Shown: positions 1-5,533, numbered from the stretch's first letter. The stretch: DNA of 5,533 nucleotides from Bacteroidales bacterium (GCA_027083715.1 JALWNR010000226.1:1-5533); one strand, 5' to 3'. Notes: generated by a model not told the origin, from the sequence alone. Translations and numbers: made by a program.

Positions 1-1
1 T

Positions 2-208
2 GATATAAAAAAACTCGATGAGTTTTTAGATTTCATTCTGTTTGAAATGAATAAAATTCTTAAGGAATTGCGAGATAAAAATATTCGGAAGGCCAAGAAA
101 TATACATTTATATTTTTTGACGAAATGAAAGATTTCTTTCATTATTGTGCATTTTTTCTTTACAGAACTCATGCCAAAGTTGCTTTTCGTCTAATTCTTA
201 TACGTTAA
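2..208 (+). CDS. Possible 3' end of an unidentified gene, cut by the window edge
   Basis: A frame stays open from the left edge to a TAA at 206-208, giving 68 sense codons. That is long for chance in DNA this AT-rich. An internal ATG at 47 would give a complete 53-residue protein instead. The translation is rich in Lys, Asp, Glu and Phe. Its first 30 residues have an amphipathic-helix look (LDEFLDFILFEMNKILKEL), and its end is basic and hydrophobic (RTHAKVAFRLILIR). I recognise no family. Against coding: a terminator-like hairpin lies inside it at 9-27 and a second perfect inverted repeat at 124-143. The same codon register also lacks stops on the minus strand between about 29 and 190. It may be a real gene end, a decayed remnant or chance. 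Confidence 0.3.
   Translation, partial: DIKKLDEFLDFILFEMNKILKELRDKNIRKAKKYTFIFFDEMKDFFHYCAFFLYRTHAKVAFRLILIR
9..27. terminator. Terminator-like hairpin at the left edge
   Basis: A perfect 8-bp inverted repeat, AAAAACTC / GAGTTTTT, with a 3-base loop GAT. The A-run on one side and T-run on the other give the same layout as the two clearer terminators in this window, but only three pairs are G-C. It could end a gene lying to the left. It also falls inside the open frame 2-208, so at most one of the two readings is likely to be right. Confidence 0.3.
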
Positions 209-387
209 AACTTTAAAAAGGTTGCAGGTTTTCACATATTTTAACAAAAAAACATTACAAATCGTATAAAACATGTAAAATGTGTAATGGTCAGCATTTG
301 TGCTCCGTTTTATTATTGATTTAATGTAAAGGTACAAAAATAAATCGTGTAAAAAAGCGTTTATCTGAAAAAATGTCGTAAATAAAT

Positions 388-417
388 TTTGAAATTATTC
401 ATATCTGTATATATTTG
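388..417 (+). promoter_or_regulatory. Candidate Bacteroidota-type promoter for the MORN gene
   Basis: TTTG at 388-391 and a perfect TAnnTTTG match, TATATTTG, at 410-417 are separated by 18 bases. This fits the -33/-7 promoter described for Bacteroides and Flavobacterium. Transcription would start near 422-425 and leave a leader of about 130 bases before the ATG at 554. That is much longer than the roughly 22-base leaders inferred for the other two promoters here, and it contains the 459-513 inverted repeat. I found no equally good site closer to the gene. Confidence 0.5.
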
Positions 418-458
418 CGAACTTTGAAAAGATATTGTAAACACTTTTGAACATTATT

Positions 459-513
459 AGCACTTCCTAGAAAACGGTTAATGTTTATTTTACAGCGTTT
501 TCTATGAAGTACT
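459..513. repeat. Imperfect 18-bp inverted repeat in the leader of the MORN gene
   Basis: The arm at 459-476 (AGCACTTCCTAGAAAACG) is complementary to the arm at 496-513 (CGTTTTCTATGAAGTACT) at 16 of 18 positions. The mismatches are C461/A511 and C467/T505, and the inner nine pairs are perfect. The enclosed segment is 19 bases (477-495). No T-run follows, so it does not look like an intrinsic terminator. In RNA it would be a long hairpin ending about 40 bases before the start codon. It could be a leader RNA element, a protein-binding site or a remnant of a small mobile repeat; the sequence does not decide. Confidence 0.6.
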
Positions 514-553
514 GATTGGTGCAGAAAAGTTTGCAAAAATTACTCACTAAAAA

Positions 554-1402
554 ATGGAACAAATGAAAAAGAAAGTATTTTTTTTAATTGCAGGATTATT
601 TTTATTTAATTTTTTTCTGACAGCACAAGACAATGGCAACAAATGTGTTTCAGGTGATTGTATGAATGGAGAAGGAGTTTTTCAATTTGCTAACGGGGAT
701 AAATATGAAGGCTCATTTGTAGATGGTAAACCCGAGGGAAAAGGGATTTATATGTTTAGCAAAGGTTTAAAATATGAAGGTACTTTTAAAGCAGGCAAAC
801 CGGACGGAGAAGGTACTTTTACTTATACTAATGGAAACGTTTATACCGGTACAGTAAAAGAAGGCATGAGAGACGGCAAAGGTAAAATGGTATTTGCCAA
901 AGGAAATATTTATGAAGGAGACTGGGTAAAAAACAAGATGGAAGGTATTGGCAAATTTGAGTTTTATAAAAACGGGAAATTAACTCGTACCTATGAAGGC
1001 AGATTTATTGCCGGGAAAATGGAAACAAAGGAAGGAGAAACTGCTAAAATGACTTTTGCCAACGGAAATATTTACGAAGGTGAATTTAAGGCTAATAGAA
1101 TGAACGGAGTTGGAAAATTCACCTACAAAAACGGAAATGTATATGAAGGACGTTTTGTAAACAACAAACCGGAAACTCTTGAAGGTGAAACTGCTACTTT
1201 GACCAGAGCAAACGGAGATAAATATGTAGGTGAATTTAAAGCCGGAAAACGTACAGGAAAAGGAACTTATACTTTTGCGAACGGAAATGTTTATGAAGGT
1301 GAATTTTTAGACAATAAAATTAACGGATATGGAAAATTAACCACAGCCGATGGTAAAGTTCAAGAAGGTAATTGGGAAAATGGCAAATTTCTTGATAAAT
1401 AA
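554..1402 (+). CDS. Secreted MORN-repeat protein
   Basis: A protein of 282 residues. Residues 4-24 form a signal peptide: MKKK, then a Phe/Leu-rich core, ending LTA before Q25, a usual Bacteroidota cleavage site. No lipobox Cys follows, so it should be periplasmic or exported rather than a lipoprotein. The rest is MORN repeats of the form YEGxFxxGKxxGxGxxxxxNGNx. Repeats begin at residues 51, 74, 97, 120, 147, 174, 197, 224, 247 and 270 (the last partial), after a leading half-repeat at 31-50 with two cysteines (CVSGDC, C31 and C36). Most are 23 residues; those starting at 120, 147 and 197 are 27. MORN repeats stack as beta-hairpins and usually serve in protein or membrane association; no enzyme domain is present. 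The exact role is unknown. ATG 563 (M4) is an alternative start giving a more typical signal peptide. The gene appears monocistronic, with its own promoter candidate and a strong terminator. Confidence 0.9.
   Translation: MEQMKKKVFFLIAGLFLFNFFLTAQDNGNKCVSGDCMNGEGVFQFANGDKYEGSFVDGKPEGKGIYMFSKGLKYEGTFKAGKPDGEGTFTYTNGNVYTGTVKEGMRDGKGKMVFAKGNIYEGDWVKNKMEGIGKFEFYKNGKLTRTYEGRFIAGKMETKEGETAKMTFANGNIYEGEFKANRMNGVGKFTYKNGNVYEGRFVNNKPETLEGETATLTRANGDKYVGEFKAGKRTGKGTYTFANGNVYEGEFLDNKINGYGKLTTADGKVQEGNWENGKFLDK
992..1291 (+). repeat. Two tandem 150-bp units encoding a 50-residue MORN super-repeat
   Basis: Residues 147-196 (992-1141) and 197-246 (1142-1291) align without gaps over 50 residues with 30 identities by my count. 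Each unit is a 27-residue repeat followed by a 23-residue one. Each begins YEGRF, carries an E-T-x-E-G-E-T-A insertion (ETKEGETA at 157-164, ETLEGETA at 207-214), continues to GEFKA and ends NGNV. The pattern implies duplication of a two-repeat block rather than of single MORN repeats. Confidence 0.8.
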
Positions 1403-1419
1403 TTAAACTTTGATCATAC

Positions 1420-1456
1420 AAAAAAAGGGGTTTCATTAATGAAGCTCCTTTTTTTA
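1420..1456 (+). terminator. Strong intrinsic terminator after the MORN gene
   Basis: The stem 1420-1435 pairs with 1440-1455 over 16 bp, including two G-T wobbles, with a 4-base TTAA loop. The 5' arm is an A-run followed by GGGG; the 3' arm ends in a run of T. It starts 17 bases after the stop codon. The A-run on the 5' side means it could also stop transcription arriving from the right. Confidence 0.88.
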
Positions 1457-1510
1457 TATCTGAAAAATTAAAAATATTACCTTGAATTTAAAGAATATCC
1501 TAAAATATTT

Positions 1511-1539
1511 TTTTGTTAAAAACTCCTTATTTACTTTCG
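1511..1539 (+). promoter_or_regulatory. Candidate promoter of the GlmU-like/nitrilase operon
   Basis: TTTTG at 1511-1515 and TACTTTCG at 1532-1539 (TAnnTTTG with one mismatch) are 16 bases apart, slightly shorter than usual. Transcription would begin near 1545, leaving a leader of about 22 bases. It sits between the MORN terminator and the start codon at 1567, where a promoter is expected. No Shine-Dalgarno sequence is present; the bases before the ATG are A-rich. Confidence 0.45.
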
Positions 1540-1566
1540 TAATATAAATAATAACCTAAAAAAATC

Positions 1567-2751
1567 ATGAACTACATTTTATTTGACACGCAGAAAAGCC
1601 GTATCGGGCTTTTGCCGCTTAGTTATACCCGCCCTGTATCTGAAATGCGGGTAGGTATTCTGACAATAAAAGAAAAATGGGATAGATATTTAAAGACAGA
1701 ATCTGCTTACTTAACTGAGCCTTATTTAAGGAAAAAGTTCCCTGCTGTTTTTGCTCAGAATACTATTTATATTAATGGAAATGTTTTGCCTGAGTCAGAA
1801 ATAGCAGAGGCAGCTGCAGGCTTAAAAACCGGACAAGCACTTTTTGTCGGAGAGCAATTAATTGCATTTTATCCTGAAAAAGAGATACATTCAGTTGATG
1901 AAAACACTGTTGCCGGTTTTGACAAAGTGTATATACAAAGTACACTTTCGCAAATAAATTACCCATGGGATATTTTCCGGCTTAATGGTCAGGAAATTGA
2001 AAAAGATTATAAGTTGCTTACTCAAGCTAGGACTTCTGCACCTATAAGTTCAACAAACCGAATAATTGGTGAACATATATTTATGGAAAAAGGTGCAGAA
2101 ATGGAATTTGCCACCATTAATGCAAAAGATGCTTATGTTTATATTGGCAAAAATGCCTTAATTATGGAAGGAGTGCTAATTAGAGGATCTTTTGCATTAG
2201 GTGAAAATGCTACTGTAAAAATGGGCGCTAAAATTTACGGACCCACTACAGCAGGTCCCGGTTCAAAAATAGGTGGTGAAATTAATAATTCAGTACTATT
2301 TGCTAATTCAAACAAAGGGCACGATGGCTTTCTGGGGAACTCTGTTTTAGGAGAGTGGTGTAATATTGGTGCAAACAGTGATACATCAAATCTAAAAAAT
2401 AATTATGCCGAAGTTAGGGTTTGGAATTATTCCACAAATGGTTTTGCCAGAACCGGTTTGCAGTTTTGCGGATTAATTATGGGCGACCACTCAAAATGTG
2501 GAATTAATACCATGTTTAACACGGGAACTGTTGTAGGTGTTAATGCCAATATTTACGGTGCAGGATTTCCGCGTAATTTCATTCCCTCTTTTTCGTGGGG
2601 AGGAGCCTTAGGTTTTAAAGAATATAAACTGAATAAGGCTTTTGAAGTTAATGAAGTGGTTATGAAAAGGAGAAATAAAATTTTTGACGAAAAAGAACGA
2701 AATATTTTAAAAGAAGTATTTGAAATTTCACAAAAATACAGAAGGTTTTAA
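1567..2751 (+). CDS. GlmU-like bifunctional protein (nucleotidyltransferase-like plus beta-helix acyltransferase)
   Basis: A protein of 394 residues of the Bacteroidota GlmU-like family, often annotated UDP-GlcNAc diphosphorylase/glucosamine-1-phosphate N-acetyltransferase (TIGR03991 from memory). Residues 1 to about 150 form a reduced nucleotidyltransferase-like domain. SRIGLLPLSYTRPVSEMRVG (11-30) corresponds to the GxGTRxxPLTxxRPKxxxPVxGKP region of sugar nucleotidyltransferases, but the glycine-rich loop and conserved Lys are replaced. YPWDIF (132-137) precedes a linker. Residues about 165-350 form a left-handed beta-helix of hexapeptide repeats. KGHDGFLGNS (250-259) places H252 where E. 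coli GlmU has its catalytic acetyltransferase His (HxxYLGD), followed by GEWCNIGANSDTSNLKNNY (262-280). A charged helical tail ends the protein. The likely role is cytoplasmic nucleotide-sugar synthesis for envelope polymers. Some relatives are paralogs of unproven specificity, so no symbol is given. It is first in an operon with the nitrilase. Confidence 0.88.
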   Translation: MNYILFDTQKSRIGLLPLSYTRPVSEMRVGILTIKEKWDRYLKTESAYLTEPYLRKKFPAVFAQNTIYINGNVLPESEIAEAAAGLKTGQALFVGEQLIAFYPEKEIHSVDENTVAGFDKVYIQSTLSQINYPWDIFRLNGQEIEKDYKLLTQARTSAPISSTNRIIGEHIFMEKGAEMEFATINAKDAYVYIGKNALIMEGVLIRGSFALGENATVKMGAKIYGPTTAGPGSKIGGEINNSVLFANSNKGHDGFLGNSVLGEWCNIGANSDTSNLKNNYAEVRVWNYSTNGFARTGLQFCGLIMGDHSKCGINTMFNTGTVVGVNANIYGAGFPRNFIPSFSWGGALGFKEYKLNKAFEVNEVVMKRRNKIFDEKERNILKEVFEISQKYRRF

Positions 2752-2761
2752 TTGATAATAT

Positions 2762-3715
2762 ATGAACGAGTTAGATTCTCTAAAAATAGGAATGGCACAA
2801 ATTTCTCCGGTTTGGCTCAATAAAGAAAAAACCATTGAAAAAATAAAATCGTATATAAATGAAGCCGGCAATAAAAACTGTGATTTACTGGTTTTTGGCG
2901 AGTCGATACTTCCGGGTTATCCATTCTGGCTATCTTTTACAGGTGGTGCTGAATTTAATTCAGAAATTCAGAAAGATTTTTATGCTCATTATCTGACAAA
3001 CTCTGTACAAATAGAAAAAGGCGACTTAAAAGATATTTGTGTGCTTGCAAAAAAATATAAATTAGCTATTTACCTTGGGATTATTGAACGTGCACAAAAC
3101 CGTGGAGGACATAGCTTATACTGTTCGCTTATTTTTATTGATGAAAAAGGTGAAATAAAATCGGTACACCGAAAACTACAACCTACTTATGAAGAAAGGC
3201 TTGTTTGGGCTGCAGGAGATGGGAATGGTTTACAAGTGCATAATATTAAAGAATTTTGTGCCGGCGGTTTAAATTGTTGGGAAAACTGGATGCCGCTACC
3301 AAGAACTGCTCTTTACGGACTGGGTGAAAATTTGCATATTGCAGTTTGGCCGGGTGCTTATAGAAATACGGTTGACATTACCCCTTTTATTGCCAAAGAA
3401 TCGCGCTCTTTTGTAGTTTCGGTATCGGGATTAATGCGAAAAGAAGATATCCCAAAGGAAATGCCTCATTATGATTTGATTATGAATAGTGCACCCGATA
3501 CAATGGCTGACGGAGGTTCTTGTATTGCAGCTCCCGATGGCACTTGGGTGGTAGAACCGGTAATTGGAGAAGAAAGATTAATTGTGGCAAATATTAATAT
3601 AAATAAGGTATATGAAGAACGACAAAATTTTGATCCTACGGGTCATTATTCAAGACCGGATGTTTTAAAACTATCCGTTAACAGGGACAGGCAGACATCC
3701 GTAAATTATGAATAG
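2762..3715 (+). CDS. Nitrilase (carbon-nitrogen hydrolase superfamily, nitrilase branch)
   Basis: A complete protein of 317 residues. The catalytic triad is visible: E47 in LVFGESILPGYP (43-54), K138 in HRKLQPTYEER (136-146, with the second conserved Glu E145), and nucleophile C172 in GGLNCWENWMPLPR (168-181). The Cys-Trp-Glu-Asn/His context, and DPTGHYSRPDVL at 291-302, are typical of the true nitrilase branch (nitrile to carboxylic acid plus ammonia) rather than of amidases, Nit/NitFhit or NAD-synthetase-type members. The substrate cannot be read from the sequence; cyanide hydratase-type or arylacetonitrilase-type activity is also possible. There is no signal peptide, so it is cytoplasmic. 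The start lies 10 bases after the upstream stop with no promoter between, so it should be cotranscribed with the GlmU-like gene. The C-terminus is short compared with nitrilases carrying long tails. Confidence 0.9.
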   Translation: MNELDSLKIGMAQISPVWLNKEKTIEKIKSYINEAGNKNCDLLVFGESILPGYPFWLSFTGGAEFNSEIQKDFYAHYLTNSVQIEKGDLKDICVLAKKYKLAIYLGIIERAQNRGGHSLYCSLIFIDEKGEIKSVHRKLQPTYEERLVWAAGDGNGLQVHNIKEFCAGGLNCWENWMPLPRTALYGLGENLHIAVWPGAYRNTVDITPFIAKESRSFVVSVSGLMRKEDIPKEMPHYDLIMNSAPDTMADGGSCIAAPDGTWVVEPVIGEERLIVANININKVYEERQNFDPTGHYSRPDVLKLSVNRDRQTSVNYE

Positions 3716-3756
3716 TATCAAAAATTATTGTATCAGCTATGTTTTATCATTAACTA

Positions 3757-3783
3757 AAAAAGGACTCATTAAGAGCCCTTTTT
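3757..3783. terminator. Bidirectional terminator between the nitrilase and catalase genes
   Basis: Arm 3757-3767 (AAAAAGGACTC) pairs with 3773-3783 (GAGCCCTTTTT) with one A/C mismatch, around a 5-base loop. An A-run leads in and a T-run leads out, so the hairpin has a U-tract when read from either strand. It lies 41 bases after the nitrilase stop and about 115 bases past the catalase stop. I see no better terminator nearer the catalase end. Confidence 0.75.
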
Positions 3784-3898
3784 AAAATCAGAATAATTGT
3801 TATAGCATAATGGAGACAGTCTTAGTTTGCTGATTATTAATCAATTACGTATTTCAAGAACCTATTAATACATCTAATTATCAGAAAGTTATGTTATT

Positions 3899-5374
3899 TT
3901 AATCATTATAAGTAAAATTTACTTTTAGCCCTTTCGCAATATCTTTTGCCAAATTTTTATCTACTTTATAAAAATGAGACAACTGCCTTTGAATAATCTC
4001 ATCAGCACGTGCTCCGGAAATACCTTTCATCGAGCTAATTATATTATTAACCGTATTTTTTCGTTCTTTATCAGTCATTACCTTCCGGAATAAATCACCA
4101 GGTTGAGTATAAAAATCATCATCATCTTCATTTCGATTAAAGGTATCTGCTACATTTGATTCCAAAACAGAAGCTAACTCTTTGTATTTTTTATCAGCTT
4201 TAATATCGTCAAAACTGTTAGGAAAATAATTCGGACTATCTTTTCCATTTCCATCTATGCTCATAAATCCATCTCTTTGATGATTATTTACTTCATTAAT
4301 CGGACGATTAACCGGTATTTGATTATAATTTACCCCCAATCGATACCTGTGTGCATCAGGATAAGCAAATATTCTACCTTGTAATAATTTATCCGGTGAA
4401 AGTCCGATACCATCAACAATATTTGAAGGTTCAAATGCAGCTTGCTCAACATCAGCAAAATAATTACCTGGAATTTCATTTAGTTCCATTACCCCAACAT
4501 CAATTAACGGAAATTCCGAATGAGACCAAACTTTTGTTACATCAAACGGATTCCATTTAAATTTAGCTGCTTGCTCATTGGTCATCACCTGTATTTTTAA
4601 AGCCCATTTTGGAAAATCTCCTTTTGAAATGGCATCCACTAAATCTCTTTGGGCATAGTCTGGGTCTTTACCTTTTAATTCATCGGCTTGTTCTGCCGTA
4701 AGTGTTTTATTTCCCTGCAATGTTTTAAAATGAAATTTCACCCAAACACGTTCACCTTTATCATTAATCATTGAAAATGTATGACTTCCGTAGCCGTTCA
4801 TTTTTCTATATCCATCGGGTGTTCCTCTATCGCTGAAAAGAATCATTACTTGGTGCAGACTTTCAGGATTTAAACTGAAATAGTCCCACATCATGGTAGG
4901 GCTTTTTAAATTTGTTTTCGGGTCGCGTTTTTGAGTATGAACAAAGTCAGGAAACTTTTTGGGATCTTTGATAAAAAATACCGGTGTATTATTACCTGCC
5001 AAATCCCAATTACCATCCTCCGTATAAAATTTTACAGCAAAACCACGAGGATCTCTTTCGGTATCGGCACTTCCTTTTTCACCACCAACGGTTGAAAATC
5101 GAACAAAAACACGACATTCATTTCCCACTTTACTGAAAATTTTCGCTTTTGTGTATTTGCTTATATCATGAGTTACTTTAAAAGTGCCGAAAGCACCGGT
5201 TCCTTTTGCATGTACCACACGCTCGGGAATACGTTCACGGTTAAAATGTGCCAGTTTTTCTTGCAAATAAATATCTTGCAACAAAATGGGTCCCCGGCGA
5301 CCAACTGTCATGCTATCCTCATTTTCATAATAAGGTCTGCCGGCTGCTGTTGTTAATTTTTTATTTTTTGACAT
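3899..5374 (-). CDS. katA: Monofunctional heme catalase, small-subunit (clade 3) type
   Basis: A complete protein of 491 residues that converts hydrogen peroxide to water and oxygen. The distal active-site segment FNRERIPERVVHAKGTGAFG (44-63) carries catalytic H55. The distal Asn is N128 in AGNNTPVFF (126-134). The proximal heme-binding segment RIFAYPDAH (334-342) carries heme-ligand Y338 with R334. The length fits small-subunit catalases; the extra C-terminal domain of large KatE-type enzymes is absent. There is no signal peptide, so it is cytoplasmic. The N-terminus (KLTTAAGRP, GRRGPILLQD) matches the family start, supporting the chosen ATG. It is convergent with the nitrilase operon and has its own promoter candidate. 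Bacteroidota catalases are often peroxide-inducible, but I could not identify an OxyR or PerR site. The symbol katA follows common use for this clade; related genes are also called katB. Confidence 0.96.
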   Translation of the reverse strand: MSKNKKLTTAAGRPYYENEDSMTVGRRGPILLQDIYLQEKLAHFNRERIPERVVHAKGTGAFGTFKVTHDISKYTKAKIFSKVGNECRVFVRFSTVGGEKGSADTERDPRGFAVKFYTEDGNWDLAGNNTPVFFIKDPKKFPDFVHTQKRDPKTNLKSPTMMWDYFSLNPESLHQVMILFSDRGTPDGYRKMNGYGSHTFSMINDKGERVWVKFHFKTLQGNKTLTAEQADELKGKDPDYAQRDLVDAISKGDFPKWALKIQVMTNEQAAKFKWNPFDVTKVWSHSEFPLIDVGVMELNEIPGNYFADVEQAAFEPSNIVDGIGLSPDKLLQGRIFAYPDAHRYRLGVNYNQIPVNRPINEVNNHQRDGFMSIDGNGKDSPNYFPNSFDDIKADKKYKELASVLESNVADTFNRNEDDDDFYTQPGDLFRKVMTDKERKNTVNNIISSMKGISGARADEIIQRQLSHFYKVDKNLAKDIAKGLKVNFTYND

Positions 5375-5402
5375 ATTCTAAAAATTTAAGTTAATACTTA
5401 TA

Positions 5403-5434
5403 CAAAGTAACGGAAATTTTCAATATAAATCAAA
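5403..5434 (-). promoter_or_regulatory. Candidate catalase promoter
   Basis: On the minus strand, TTTG (complement of 5431-5434) and TTACTTTG (complement of 5403-5410, one mismatch to TAnnTTTG) are 20 bases apart, a normal Bacteroidota spacing. Transcription would begin near 5397, about 22 bases before the start codon. The operon promoter at 1531-1539 has the similar core TTACTTTCG. Confidence 0.5.
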
Positions 5435-5489
5435 TCAATAAAATTTATACACTAATCAATTAAAACTATACAGATAAAAAAATGGGTCT

Positions 5490-5533
5490 ATGTCAAATAT
5501 TTTGGGAAAGTATTCTGATTTTCGGGACAAGTT
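5490..5533 (+). CDS. Possible start of a rightward gene, cut by the window edge
   Basis: From an ATG at 5490 the frame is open to the edge and reads MSNILGKYSDFRDK, a plausible N-terminus. A different-frame ATG at 5482, behind an A-run, is also open to the edge. I see no TAnnTTTG element upstream on the plus strand. The minus strand is equally open over 5456-5533 (25 codons, then TGA), which could instead be the tail of a gene lying upstream of the catalase. The stretch is too short to decide or to identify. Confidence 0.18.
   Translation, partial: MSNILGKYSDFRDK

Larger units (their letters stand above)
209..553. other. 345-base non-coding stretch upstream of the MORN gene
   Basis: I see no convincing gene here. 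It holds a promoter candidate (388-417) and the presumed leader with its inverted repeat (459-513), both listed separately. It also has a 13-base direct repeat with one mismatch, AAATCGTATAAAA at 259-271 and AAATCGTGTAAAA at 342-354. A 7-bp inverted repeat, CATTACA at 253-259 and TGTAATG at 283-289, encloses 23 bases. At 327-342 the minus strand reads like weak Bacteroidota -7 elements (TACCTTTA, TATTTTTG), but neither has a -33 partner at the usual distance. No tRNA or riboswitch consensus was recognised. Confidence 0.6.

Noticed and set aside
253..289. Inverted repeat CATTACA / TGTAATG
   Set aside because: Only seven pairs, mostly A-T, around 23 bases in AT-rich DNA; too likely by chance to call a feature, though noted in the intergenic entry.
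327..342. Minus-strand promoter-like words TACCTTTA and TATTTTTG
   Set aside because: No TTG-type -33 element lies at the usual distance on that strand, and no leftward gene of useful length follows.
459..513. Invertible promoter switch of the kind known in Bacteroides
   Set aside because: The enclosed segment is only 19 bases and contains no promoter motif, and no recombinase gene is in the window.
644..1399. CRISPR-like or tandem DNA repeat, suggested by recurring AACGGAAAT.TTA.GAAGG words
   Set aside because: The repetition is in frame and follows the MORN codon pattern; it is coding repeat, not a spacer array.
1772..1966. Minus-strand open frame of 64 codons inside the GlmU-like gene
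   Set aside because: It lies wholly within a well-supported gene on the other strand, has no recognisable domain and no promoter; it is a shadow frame.
3831..3843. Small palindrome TGATT-ATT-AATCA between the nitrilase and catalase genes
   Set aside because: Five pairs, AT-rich, no T-run; it is not a credible terminator, and the better hairpin at 3757-3783 serves both genes.
4351..4560. Plus-strand open frame of 69 codons opposite the catalase
   Set aside because: It lies opposite conserved catalase sequence including the heme-ligand region, and its Gln/His-rich, low-information translation is what antisense of this gene would give.
5168..5356. Plus-strand open frame of 62 codons opposite the catalase N-terminus
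   Set aside because: It is opposite the catalase active-site coding region, with no plausible protein features; a shadow frame.

Overview
The window is AT-rich and has the marks of a Bacteroidota chromosome. Start codons are preceded by A-rich stretches rather than Shine-Dalgarno sequences. Candidate promoters resemble the phylum's TTG / TAnnTTTG type. One gene belongs to the GlmU-like acyltransferase family typical of this phylum, and the secreted MORN protein carries a signal peptide ending in L-T-A-Q. The sequence does not allow a call below phylum.

Layout, left to right. Positions 1-553 hold no secure gene. They contain an edge-truncated frame of 68 codons (2-208), several inverted repeats, a good promoter candidate (388-417) and an imperfect 18-bp inverted repeat (459-513) in the presumed leader of the first gene. 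Positions 554-1402 encode a secreted protein made almost entirely of MORN repeats, followed by a strong intrinsic terminator. After a short promoter region, 1567-2751 encodes a GlmU-like nucleotidyltransferase/left-handed beta-helix acyltransferase. Ten bases later, 2762-3715 encodes a nitrilase with an intact Glu-Lys-Cys triad; the two are very probably one operon. A terminator hairpin usable from both strands lies between this operon and a convergent, leftward clade-3 heme catalase (3899-5374). The catalase has a candidate promoter just upstream at 5403-5434, and the last bases may hold the edge of another gene.

How they work together. The MORN protein forms its own transcription unit. The GlmU-like protein (nucleotide-sugar or cell-envelope metabolism) and the nitrilase (hydrolysis of a nitrile or a related C-N compound) are linked by operon structure, but the sequence shows no shared pathway. 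The catalase is an independent peroxide-defence gene.

I see no mobile element, CRISPR array, toxin-antitoxin pair or defence system. The most unusual items are the leader inverted repeat, the internal 50-residue duplication in the MORN protein, the altered nucleotide-binding loop of the GlmU-like protein, and the GlmU-like/nitrilase pairing. None amounts to a clearly new system.
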